A stretch of 64,000 bases of DNA from Mansonella perstans (taxonomy: Eukaryota; Nematoda; Chromadorea; Rhabditida; Onchocercidae): positions 372,001-436,000 of the forward strand of contig JBAMDO010000030.1 in the NCBI GenBank assembly GCA_037074765.1, written 5' to 3'. The translations under genes were made by a program, and so were the position numbers. The notes below the pieces were generated by a model. That model was not told where the DNA came from. It did no database searches and saw only the letters and a list, made by a program, of their open reading frames with translations. Below, piece by piece: positions 41,101 through 51,263 of this stretch (positions within the stretch are counted from its first letter, which is position 1; every line of letters begins with the position of its first letter).

Positions 41101-44100
41101 CACGATGAATGCTGTCAATAACGGAATTATGTTCATCAATCGAAAACTTCACCAAACTACTAATTAAAGTTCGTTCCTGCACCAAATTTTCCAGATATTC
41201 CCTGTAATAACAATCTTTCATCAAAAATCTCTTCTCAAAACAAGAGTTTAAAAACTGTTCATCGCCCAAATCCCTCAAATTCTTCTGAATAAAACTGACC
41301 TTTCGGTATACCCCGCCAACATCCTCAGTCAGTCTAGCTTTCAGTTTTTTTTTTTTTTTAAATAAAAACTAACAAAGTTTCAAGTGGAACTTGGTGTTAA
41401 TTTTCATTAATTCCGAAAGTCAAAGCCTTCCTTGGTTATCGTTACTTCAGTATTCCAATACGCGTAGCAGATAACGTATCAACTCATGATTTGAAATCGG
41501 TTTGATGCTTAGTTTTCAGTTAATATATGTATAAATTTTCGTCCTTTTTATCTAACGAACCGAATATTAGTACAATTGCTGCTTTTAAAAAGATCACGGT
41601 TTTTAATGTTCTCGTGTTATCCGCTAGTCTTTTTAACTTCTGATGCAAAAAAAAAAGAAATCAGCAAAACTTGAAGAGGAACCTGTATGGTGAAAGATAT
41701 TTGTAATTATAGGTAAATATGCATTTCAAAGCTCGCTGCTGCACTGCTTCATCACCGACCAACAAAAGCTAAATAGAATACAGTTACCACAAGAAAAAAC
41801 GCAGAGGGTATACTTGATGTTTATTATAAAAAAATCTTTGTCGATAACAATCTATCACACTCACCAAGAATAAACAATTAACTAAATATCGTCAAAAAAC
41901 ATGGAAAACAAATGTGATGAATGAGTCGCTGCTTACCTCATCGTATATATTTCGAATTTCACTGGCCATGTAAATAGTTTTTGGTGAAGTAAATTTTGCG
42001 AACAATTCTAGAAGAGTAATCAGACTATTTCTAATCAGTTTTCGTCCAATGCATTCGTCCTCTTTTGTCCTTTTACGAGCAATTTCTGATTTTTCAACGG
42101 AAAATCTATAAGATATTACTATTTATATAGCAGCATGAAGTAAAAAGACAAAAATTCCTCTTGCTCTACCTTATAAACTATAAACGAACTAACAGTTGTG
42201 AGTCCTCGTTAGTATCATCCTTCCCATTATCCTCATCTGCAGAACAAAGAAGACCAGATGAATGCGTTAATAAGATGCTTTCTCGCTTCTCCAATAAATT
42301 TCCTTGTTGATATTCATTTCTGTAATCCAACAGAATAAATGTGTTGGAACTGCATAATATAATTCATTTAATTATATTATTTATAACAAGCATGCTATCT
42401 ATTTCCAAACTTTTACGCTTTGGTTACCTAACTATGCTTCTGGTTATTCCAGCAGTATTTCCGTCCGATCTTTGAACAGTTTCATGAAACCTGCCAGCAG
42501 CATTAAACTATTATACTCCACCTATTAATATCTATTCGCACTGCTTATCAGTAAAAATATGCTGAAGCAATCAACAAGTTAAACGCAGGAAAAACAAATT
42601 TTCCTGTTAAATTTATATGAATCTAAAAATTATGCTTACCTGAAAAAACGAATAAAAAGAGGACTTAGCAGTTCAGTTTGACGCTCACACAAATCACTTA
42701 TGCGGTTAAGGAACTCGAACATCTCCAATCGAAAGGCTCCGTAATTCCGCGGACTTCTGTCAGCGATCATTGTCATTCTATCAAGCATGTTACAACTTGA
42801 AGTGCCATTACTTTCAGATATGACTGCAATGAGAAATAAAGCACAATCAAAATCACTCTCAGTTAGCAGGAAAACTTAGAAAGACAACAGCCAATACATG
42901 AGGATGTCACCGGGAGACGAGCATAATTCAAGGATGACTAGAAGCATAAGCACAAGAATATCGAAATGACTAAATCAACAATGTTCACAAAATACAAACC
43001 ATGCTGACTCATTAATCCCATTTGATCAACAAAAGGTAAAAATAGTGAGAAGAATGCATCAATGTTTAATCCGTAAGCATAGTCTTGAATAATCTTTTTC
43101 AGCTCGTTCCACGCAATTGTGAACGGTTCATAGAGATTCCCAATAATCACACGCAAAGGGATCTAAACAATACACATATTTCTATCGAAATACATGAATG
43201 GTAACGGAAGATCTTTTTTAATCTTTTAACGAAAGATCAACTCGTCTTATCACTGACCACATATTGACAATTTCAGCCAGTTTTTCAGAAAAGAATTATT
43301 TTGCACCTGCAGTTAAATAAAACTTACCATCTCAATTATTACATCAAAACCCTGAGGCATGTATTTTGTATGCGCGCCGTAAGTCAATTGCCGTAGGATC
43401 ATCAAACGCGTCCTGTATTCTTGCAATGTCCATGGTATTTTTTCAGAACGGAAGAGAAGGTTGAAAGCACTTTCTACTTGAACCTGAAAAATTGCTTTTC
43501 GAATAGGCAAATTACTTTTAGTTCCTACCTATGAATTTCCTGCGTTAAAATCTGAATTCAAAAAAATGAATTTTGTGGAATGGACATGCACCAAAATTTT
43601 AAGATCCAATTGAATTTTGAGATCAATAAAATAATTTACTCGCTAAAGAACAGAATACTTACAGTTATTTCATTGTCGTTTTCGGTATCATTCATTGGAA
43701 TATTAAAATGAGTCAAAATTCTCAGAGCGACTTGTCGCACGTCACTACTCCAATGGCCAAACATTGGCAAAATTTCATTGGCAACCTGCAGAAATCAATG
43801 TAAATTAAAGAAAAGAATAAGTCTAATGACTGCAAGACCAAAAAACAATGGAGAAATGCTTCTTTGAAGTCCGTAAAGTTCGAGAGCGCCAGCATAAATA
43901 ACTACTCCAAGTGCTAAACACTATTATAGTGATTGCATGCATATCAAAAAAGATCTTCAAGCACATTCACTACCAACAGTAGTATATATACTTAAAAAGA
44001 ACGAACATATGTTTACTTATAATAGCCTGCACTTGTAGTTTCCTTAATTGCTACAAACACTAAAATTTTCATCATAAAATACTCATCAATATGTGTTCCA

Positions 44101-47100
44101 AATTGGTTCTATAGAGTCCACATTTCGTCAGTACAAAGAACTTGCAAAACCAATTATCAAAGCAACAAATTTCTTTCTTAATTTAGAAAAAAATTTATTG
44201 GCTTTCAAAAACGAACAACGGTAAACAAGTTCTTCATAAAATTATCAAACACTAAGACCACTGACCTTATATGTAGTCATTTATTTATGCAATGCAAATA
44301 TAATTGCTATGATCCTCTTCATAACCATTTAAAATCAAAAAATGAATAAGCAAATTATTTCTTTTTTATAATTACTATCATCTCCTGCCACTTCACAAGT
44401 ATCAGGAAAACTCTGTAACCTTGCTCATGGCAGAAACATTTCTCAATTCCTTGGAATCTTCAATATATGGTAGCATCAGAGCCAAAGTGCGGAGAGCTGC
44501 TTCGTTATTTCTCATATTTTTGTAATACTTTAGCAGGATATCGAGAGTAAATTGTGTGAATAAACTGGGATTAAACAGAAGACAGGCATTTGCAGCAAGA
44601 AGTGATAAACGAGCATCAGCGCTGCCTAAGGTGCTCATTGAAGTTACAAGAATCCTGAACACAGCAGTGATTTCTGAAACAGAAAATATCGCCGAATTAT
44701 AACTTAACGAGCACATCCTCTCCTACTGACACCTTTCTTTTCTATTCTTATTATGGGAAATATTAAACTTTCCAGTTTATGAAAACAGTAAACTGGAAAG
44801 ATGAAGATAAGCAGAAATTATGATACTTGACTATATTCTGTGTATTAACATCTATCGCATGATGGATTTTTAAGTCGTACCTTTTGGATTTTCGGATTGA
44901 CTCCATAACCAAGGAAATGTCATCAAGCAACAGCCCACAATTTCCGCATCAAATTTATCTGGCGATTTCAGAATGTCAATAAGTCGATTACGCACTTCCA
45001 AATGATTGGAAATATCAAAGAAACAATTCCGCCTTTCTAAAAAATAACACCTTCAATATACTAGTTGGCTCATGTCTGCCGACTCATCAACTCTTACAAA
45101 TCCCTTTGTTACCTTCATGTTTCCAAATCGGTCTTCGTTTATTGCATATATCCGCATAAAACTTGAAAATTCTGCGAATAGTCTGAGCGTCCTCTTGTAT
45201 AACTAGCCGTGACATAAATAGACCAACAATAGGCATTATATAAATATCGAATAAAGGAATGTCAGAAATCTCGCAAAGGAAGTCTAATTTCATATCGAAA
45301 CATCTGGAAGCGATATTCGATCTTAAATATAGGAATCACAATTTCTTTGTAAAAAAACCTTGGACCAAATACCATAATCCAACTTCTCCCAGCACAAATA
45401 CATAAATAAAAAAACATGAAAAGGAACCTATGGTCATCACTTATAAGCACACGAACTGCTGCAGTAATCAGTGCATGTAAATTACTATCGCCGTGATACC
45501 TGCAAATAGTCAAATGTCTCTTCCACAGTCAATTTTTCGCAAAATGATTTGAATTAATGAAAAAGCTTTGAGAACTGCAATGCTATTATACATAATTTGT
45601 GAAAAGCCAAGAGAGAGCTGGCTAATAAAGTTGCAGAAATGACAGCTAAATAACAAAATAAAAAAGTATGATCTTAGTTTTCCATTAACATAAATCATTA
45701 TTTCCAAAAACAAAAATGTTAAATTTAAAGGAACTCCGAATACTTCATTCAAACTGACCTCATAATAGCAGTGCTCAGCAAGGCAATAGTCTCCTTCTCC
45801 ATTTCCCCAGTTCTACTTCTCGCACCATCTATTATAACTTGAAATAGAGACGATGGACTATATAGTGACCTGCCCATTTTTTGACTTATCCAGGCATTTA
45901 AAAGCTTGGCCAATCCCGAACTTTTCACTGTGTCCAGTGATGTCATAGCTAACTTATACTGCTTCTAAAAAACTTCCTTTAATCTTAAGAGCTCGAAACA
46001 TTGCAAATAAAATGAAATTCAACTTTTTCAACTCCAGTTCCAAAATAAAAAACAAAACCAATGAGCTTTGGCTAGTCTTGTTATTATTCTACGCTTTTTC
46101 ACCACAGGGAACTTTGTGGTATCTTCTTTTGTGCGATAACATTTTGAAAAGTAGTGAGGAGATTTCAACAGATCATATATTTGTATATAAGAAGTTAAAA
46201 CTTGAAGAACTCCTTCAAGGAAGCAAAAGATTACCAAAATAACATCCAAAAGCAATTCACTATATTCCTTCGATGTGTAGATGCTACACTGACATATCGT
46301 CCCTATCAAAATCTGGACCGCAATATTTCGGATGTTGTCATCCTCAATTTCGAATGATGCTCGCAAAATTTCTAATAACAGCTACAACTGAGCTTATATT
46401 AACATATAGCATAACAGAGCATGACAGTTCACCACCAACATCATTTAATTAAAAGTTTGTGTCTGTTGAGTATTTTACATATGAAAACAGAAAGGAAACA
46501 AATCAAATTAATATAAACAACTTGCTTGAGGAGCCGTACTGTGAAACTGCCCTCTGTTAATCTTCAGAGCATTAAAATATAATCGTGATATGCCGTCTAT
46601 GAGCAACGAATTGTCGATTTCCTGCACATACAAAACATTTTAGTTTTAATTATTCGATTTTTCGATGTCAGAGACACACAGATCAGCCGATCTATTAACT
46701 TTCCCAGAAATCAATAATAACTTAAATCTTTACACTATGTGCTGTTTCCGCCAAAAATACGGTGAGCTGTCCGACTGCACTCGACTTCCGAAACAAAAAT
46801 GCGAGAGCTTCAGCAGTGAAACGGCGTAAATAGGATCGTTTACAGCAAAAAATTCGTTTAAAACGCCTAGAAAAAAATATATGAAAGTTACTGATGCAAC
46901 TAACAAATCAAACGTGTGACACAGGTCCCAACAGAAATATCTGACCTGAAAACTTCACGTAATTCATGAATAAGATGCCGCCGTTGCAACCAAAAAATCT
47001 TGGCTAATGTGAAGAAAGCAATCTCAAGGATTTCTCTGTCCTCGTGTGACCTTTCCAGTATGTTCATTATAGCTTCTATAAATTCCCATATATAACTTCG

Positions 47101-48237
47101 AAAGTCTTCCCTCATATCTTGCACAAATGCTGTCGTCAATCTGAAATAATTTTCTAATACAAACTCCGATTTAAAAAAAAGCGGTTGATAGACAACCTCT
47201 ATTGAAAAAAATATGACGTTAATTTCATGGAATTTTTCTAGCAAATTCCGTGAAGGTTTCATAACACATAAAAAAGTGTCAGAGAATATCATATCCAATA
47301 GTGATACTACTTCAGTGAACATACTCTAGCAACGTGCCCAATGAAGTATTCTCCGTGATATTTAAATGACTGATTAAAGCCTTCGCTACAGTATCTTTCC
47401 GATGAAGAAGCTGTGCATACGTTCGTAATTCACCATTGAAATATGGAATATCATTCAGGAAACTCTCTGAAGTTGTACTTCGATTGCAATAAAAACAAGA
47501 GTTGCTTTTATAAAAATTGAAAATGAAATTATTAAATAAATTTGAATCTTATCTCTACAGAGATGATAACAGCGTTAAAAACTATCTTATTAAAGATATC
47601 GAAAAATTTCTATATGAGCATTACCAAAATATGAGCCATAATCCAAATCTTGGTATTTCGTTATTGCATCATTAAAATGAGTTTCATTTTCCGCTGAAGT
47701 AACAGCTGATATTGAAGGATGCCATCGAGCAATGTCAACACTCAATTTGGCAATCTGATCCGTAAATGATACATACTGAAAGCTTAATTCATTGACATGT
47801 TACATTTCTTTTTCGTTCTACAAAATAGTTATACAAAATTTTTTGTCAGTTAGACGTCTTCTTTTACACAATATAGACTGTACTGAATGGTTTTTCATCA
47901 GTAATGCTCATTAATCACCGAAATTTTCTAGGATAAATGCATATTTCCTTACACTATGATTTCTGGATTATGGAACCTCATATTTCTGTAACAGTAATGT
48001 CACGTGCTCATGTATAAACGTCACTTACACATATATTTCTTAAAAGTATATGATTCTATGATAGAGAAGATGATGATGAATGAGTTCATATGCATGGAAA
48101 AAAATCATACGTTAAAAGTAAGTTTTCAAATTCATAAAGGTAACAAGCATGAAAATAAATGCAATTTCTATTGTGAAAGTTAATGATAATTATAAACAAA
48201 CCTTAAATGGATTGCTCGAATTTCTCTTTATTTTCAT
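15977..48237 (-). CDS. UTP20: UTP20, small-subunit processome component (whole gene)
   Basis: Fifty-one exons, over 32 kb, encode about 2,620 residues, against 2,785 in human and about 2,490 in yeast. UTP20 is a giant HEAT-repeat protein of the U3 snoRNP/SSU processome, needed in the nucleolus for early cleavages that yield 18S rRNA. Colinear matches to the family run throughout: the N-terminal F-x-D-Q-I-AKLSVDIxR block, LLELTTAFVQDMREDF, RFLAGSTSDELNFFL, the DFFENITHMQNHRRQRA signature, VREAAGKTVIEIAKILGPNY followed by KGYQLHV, GDLDSCL, SRMHIFVEFGL, KFPLPSL, EQLDYQHESGRRSAIEM, and a Lys/Arg-rich C-terminus (KKIRKNKRKMVKKRRKGI, stop at 15977-15979). The start at 48237 is a 12-codon exon (MKIKRNSSNPFK) resembling the family's N-terminus. 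One intron of 11.6 kb holds another gene. Confidence 0.93.
23936..23973. repeat. Perfect 16-bp hairpin in a UTP20 intron
   Basis: TGTCGAATTTCAGCAA at 23936-23951, a 6-nt loop TCATTC, and its exact reverse complement TTGCTGAAATTCGACA at 23958-23973. It sits in the 1.4 kb intron 23510-24885, one of the longest in this part of the gene. Function is unknown. The arms are too short to be an obvious transposon end, and the stem is too short for a typical animal pre-miRNA. Confidence 0.85.
31768..32141. repeat. Diverged tandem duplication (about 175-185 bp x 2)
   Basis: Copy 1 (about 31768-31941) and copy 2 (about 31956-32141) share TATCCTAGAAA, TAATCATTCGATTATGTTG, GGTAAAGTGAATCTAGCCT, ATCAAATTTTTGA, ATTAATTAATTT and AAACAGCCTTC in the same order, with small indels between them. 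It lies about 0.75-1.1 kb upstream of the LRR gene start and inside the UTP20 intron. ATTCGATT/AATCGAAT-like inverted words occur in both copies. Confidence 0.8.
32195..32232. repeat. CA/TA microsatellite
   Basis: Alternating purine-pyrimidine run (ACACACATACATACATATAT and onward into TATGTATGTG) just downstream of the tandem duplication and upstream of the LRR gene. Simple sequence; no other meaning seen. Confidence 0.6.
32801..32879 (+). promoter_or_regulatory. 5' leader with acceptor and upstream ATGs
   Basis: TTTGTTTCAG ends at 32800 and could be a trans-splice or leader-intron acceptor. Between it and the chosen start at 32880 there are two upstream ATGs: one in a three-codon frame (ATG GAC TGA) and one at 32858 that opens a 76-codon frame overlapping the start in another frame. 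The 32880 start is preferred because only it gives a signal peptide and a phase-2 splice into the cysteine cap exon. Confidence 0.4.
32880..40424 (+). CDS. Chaoptin-like GPI-anchored leucine-rich-repeat protein, nested in UTP20
   Basis: Nineteen exons join in frame into 1,264 residues: 32880-33007, 33272-33419, 33511-33663, 33815-34000, 34133-34276, 34525-34731, 34944-35167, 35442-35802, 35965-36288, 36573-36850, 36928-37165, 37382-37552, 37900-38082, 38230-38330, 38656-38848, 38979-39071, 39154-39327, 39543-39770, 40164-40424. The start is chosen for its signal peptide (core LSLFNIIALARVLFVQ). A cysteine cap (ACSCEN...VKCH) is followed by LRRs for nearly the whole length (for example LRHLDLSKNRIL, LVYLDLSYNRI, HLDLSHNRI). 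Then comes an LRRCT cap (NPITCDCRLNWIGEW) and a hydrophobic C-terminus (LANFLFPLLLTILN, stop) with no cytoplasmic tail. This layout is that of chaoptin/connectin-type adhesion proteins; the orthologue is not established. Later repeats (38979-39770) are degenerate. Most introns are phase 0. Confidence 0.86.
37235..37270. repeat. 36-bp near-perfect palindrome in an LRR-gene intron
   Basis: AACGGGAATCT and GGATCCCCGTT flank a perfect 14-bp palindrome ACATTTTAAAATGT; the outer arms match at 9 of 11 positions. It lies in the intron 37166-37381. No function can be read from it. Confidence 0.75.
40778..48237 (-). other. UTP20: UTP20 N-terminal exon block (22 exons)
   Basis: Exons in transcript order: 48237-48202, 47775-47625, 47466-47325, 47140-46946, 46866-46734, 46621-46522, 46371-46235, 45964-45759, 45645-45592, 45499-45428, 45303-45113, 45036-44881, 44673-44420, 43785-43663, 43483-43328, 43162-43000, 42823-42640, 42319-42194, 42105-41937, 41768-41683, 41201-41076, 40916-40778. 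Phases agree at every junction, and each exon aligns in order with the remembered human protein, for example MPIVLR|LLYGK against FPILMRILYGR. Two junctions use GTTAGT-type or weaker donors (42194 and 45592) and are the least certain. Introns are about 60-850 bp. Confidence 0.85.
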
Positions 48238-49844
48238 CTCTTTCACTTATTGAAATTATCAATTCAACAGATAATTGTTTATTAAGTATGCTGAAATGCA
48301 GGAATACAGTACTCTAGCTACCAACAAAATGTCCAAACATCTATATTCATACGAATCTCAACTACTGTCCTGTACCGGCGGCCGTTACGTGAAGTGGTTG
48401 CTCGGAGCTACATGAAAATATTTGTTCCCAGGAAGAATTCAAACGAACCATTTCTGCATTGTTCTGTGCAGAATCTCGTGAAGCACAGGTTTTCTCTTGT
48501 TGTCCTCGCCACTCAGGACAAGATCTTTCCCGCGACATCCTAATGAAGTGCACGAGTGTTACGATGATTAGAAAGCTGAGGGAAATGAAGTGATTTTACT
48601 ACAGTGACACACCAAATCATACTTTATCAGCCACATCATTTAATATCTATTGCCTTGCTTCATAATTTATCAAATGCTGGGAGGACTGGAAGTTACTGAT
48701 GTTTTTGTCAAGATTTCCACTGATCAATATTTCTCTATCAACATTTGTCTCACCATTGGTCCTCGTTGCTTGACGTCGATTTGATTTAAGTCTATCCATT
48801 CGATGTAGAATTGATACAAGTTTCATAAGGAGAGCCTTCAAAGTCCCAAGTTACAGCAGTTTTATTGGCAGGGAAATTATACAATTTTACAGTTTTGTAC
48901 AATTATACAATTATACAATAAAGCATTATACAATTTTGCAAGTTAAATATATAAAATTAAAATTCAATGGGTTGGTACTAGTACTGCAAATTTAACGGAA
49001 AAATTTAACAAACTAAGAAACAATAAGCAACATCAAAAATTTCTAAGAGCTATTAGTAAAATCTTACAAACCAATAAAAACATTTGACTATCAACAGTGT
49101 CATACTGATGATAAAATAAACAAATAAGAACAGCAAACATTTAGTAAAGAATTTGCCGGACCAGGCAATTAAGATGAAGAAACAGTTGAATTCAAATTCA
49201 TTTGATATTTAGTAAGTTATGGTCAAATTTTATGGTAGTTAAATTAAGTTTCACAGGGAATTCCCTTTTTGGTGATAACGCCGGAAATGATGCATAATAG
49301 GCGCAAACATTTCTTTACAATGCCCCAAAAAGTTTGAATTCCTTTCTCCCGAACTTGAATTCAACTTTTTTAACATTTAATGTTACTTCAAACAATAAAA
49401 GAAATATCTTTGATCGCTTTGTTTTTTTTCATTTTACGATTTTCCCTTTTTTTATTTTTTTTTCCACTTTTTTGTTTATTTTTTCTTTGTTTATTATTTC
49501 TTCTTTTCTTTCTTTTTATTTTTTTGTTCCTTATTTTTTTATTTTTTATTGTTGTTTTATCAAATATTTCAAAAGTTAATAAAACGACAATGTCAGAAAA
49601 ATAAAGTGAGCACAAGCATGTGCGAGAAATCACAACAAAAATGGGAAGCAATTTGAAATGCCAAACAGTTTTTTATGATGGTTGAATGATTTGACGTTAC
49701 GTTTCAACAGATTAACAGGAATAATATCATTGGTATATATATGTATATAATAAGAAGATGAAACTCAGCTGCGTATTTCCCTTGATGTGCAAACCATCTT
49801 GTGCTAAAATCCAATCCTAATTCGCAAGCACTAGCAGTTGACGA
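48238..49844. other. Upstream flank of UTP20 with low-complexity repeats
   Basis: Contains TTATACAAT repeats at about 48875-48945 and a long T-rich tract at about 49418-49560 whose open frames are pure low complexity (Phe/Leu on one strand, Lys/Arg on the other). A GC-richer patch at 48370-48550 has an open minus frame (MSRERSCPEWRGQQEKTCAS) with no recognised family. The UTP20 promoter or trans-splice acceptor should lie just above 48237. Confidence 0.5.
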
Positions 49845-50175
49845 TCAAATTAATTCGGGATGTTCCGTGCCGTTTAGTCTATTATTTAGATCTAAAGTAA
49901 TCATTAAAATTAATTTTAGTGTTTCCACGACTGTGTGAACGCTAGGATTACTCGCCCTGTACTGATACATTTGATACTGTCGATCAGATGACAAATTAAC
50001 ATCGCTTGGTTTCTTGCTCACTATAACATCTCCTGGTCCACCCATGGTGTCATCTCTTTCAGCAAAGTTTTGTTACCGGTAACACCATAATATTCCGCTA
50101 CCATTTGCGTAAACAGCGGAGGATGATTTCTTCGCGATGATCTCCAGCAAAATCCAAGATTGAGAAACTACTACA
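49845..50175 (-). pseudogene. Broken trehalase-like (GH37) exon
   Basis: One minus frame (about 50155-50050) reads NHPPLFTQMVAEYYGVTGNK, LLKEMTPWVDQEML and then hits TAG TGA. This resembles the trehalase block around PP-[FLM]-x-x-x-M-V and the helix ending in FW-x-NR; the two stops fall where an aromatic pair (Y/F-W) is expected. A second frame (about 50010-49930) continues with SDRQYQMYQYRAS, which matches the next trehalase segment before PRPE(S/T). PRPE itself is degraded. I infer a frame-shifted, stop-containing relic. No other trehalase exons were found nearby. Trehalase hydrolyses trehalose to glucose; this copy cannot encode the full enzyme. Recognition is from memory of the family. 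Confidence 0.45.
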
Positions 50176-51090
50176 ACTAATTTTTAATCTTATCAGCCCT
50201 AAACAACAAATGCAATATCAAATATGTTAATTATCTATAATAAGAACTGTAAGATGTAAGTTTGCTAAGATATATCAAACTTACTGCACACTACCCGGAA
50301 TAAATCCGCGCAATACTAGCCAGATTTTTAAGGATATGATGAACAGTTGTTAACATGTTTGAAAACAACAATCCTTAAAAATTAAATTCCCAAAAAACGT
50401 AGTAAACAAAGTCGAATGACACAGGCTGAATTACTATCTATGTAAATTTAATAAGCTTCGTTAAAGGAACAAAATAATTAATAATGGAAGTGTCAAATAG
50501 TAGACATGGAATATGGTACTGCCATATAGTGAGACTTTATTAATGCTTATCAGTGTACTTAGAAACTTGATTTTATATATTATCAAGTACACAATTTATT
50601 AAAAATTTTGTAACACAAGCAATATCAGGTAGATTTTTACCCCATCCAGAATATAGAACTTTACCATGATATGCAGCGTCCATTTAACTTGTCTTTCAAT
50701 GCTCTTGAAATAGTTTTTTTTTTGTCTGAATCAACAAGTGCATAATTTTAGTGTTCCTGATCTTTGGAGCTTGAAATAAATTTCGAGTCAGGACAGCAAT
50801 AAATTCTGTATAATTTTTATCCCACTACTCATGTGACAAGTAAGGTGGATTACATAGATATTATAAAATCAAGACTTTTACTATCTGGCATAGTAGATAA
50901 GAAAGTCAGGTTGGCAAAAAGCGGAGATAATAGAAAAAATAGTTGCAATAGAAAATATGATAAGTGTAAACTTCCAATTCATCGTCACAATTTCTTCATT
51001 CAAATCGTGAATAAAATTCGTATAATTGAATAAAATAAACAAACTAATATTTAAACAATTTGGGAAGCAAAAATTTTTTTCTTCAAAATT
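50176..51090. other. No supported gene
   Basis: AT-rich sequence between the trehalase-like relic and the small lysine-rich ORF. A short minus-strand exon-like stretch near 50690-50650 (ERQVKWTLHIM before a GTAAAG donor) is possible but not linked to anything. Confidence 0.4.
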
Positions 51091-51246
51091 TTATCGATCA
51101 ATTAAATGAACTTTAAAATCTGTTACCAAGAAAAAAGTTAAGTGATCCTCTTTCTCTTCATCTGTAACCGGAACTTCTTTTATGTTTCTTTTCGCTTTCG
51201 TCGATTTCTTCTTCTGAGAATTGTCCAGTATTTTTTTTCGGCCCAT
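51091..51246 (-). CDS. Small lysine-rich ORF (51 aa) or first exon
   Basis: The ATG at 51246 opens MGRKKILDNSQKKKSTKAKR, followed by an acidic patch (VTDEEKEDH) and LTFFLVTDFKVHLIDR, with a stop at 51091-51093. A good acceptor (CAATTTTAG) ends at 51263, 16 nt before the ATG, as expected for a trans-splice or leader site. A donor-like GTAACA follows LTFFL, so this may instead be the first exon of a longer minus-strand gene. Base composition is richer in G+C than the surroundings. The family is not recognised. Confidence 0.35.
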   Translation of the reverse strand: MGRKKILDNSQKKKSTKAKRNIKEVPVTDEEKEDHLTFFLVTDFKVHLIDR

Positions 51247-51263
51247 TTTTGATTATTCGAAGC

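Noticed and set aside
48362..48553. GC-richer minus-strand frame, considered as a UTP20 first exon or trehalase piece
   Set aside because: UTP20 starts at 48237 with a better N-terminal match, and no trehalase motif is present in any frame.
49334..49651. Overlapping long frames on both strands
   Set aside because: Translated T-rich low-complexity DNA, giving only Phe/Leu or Lys/Arg runs.
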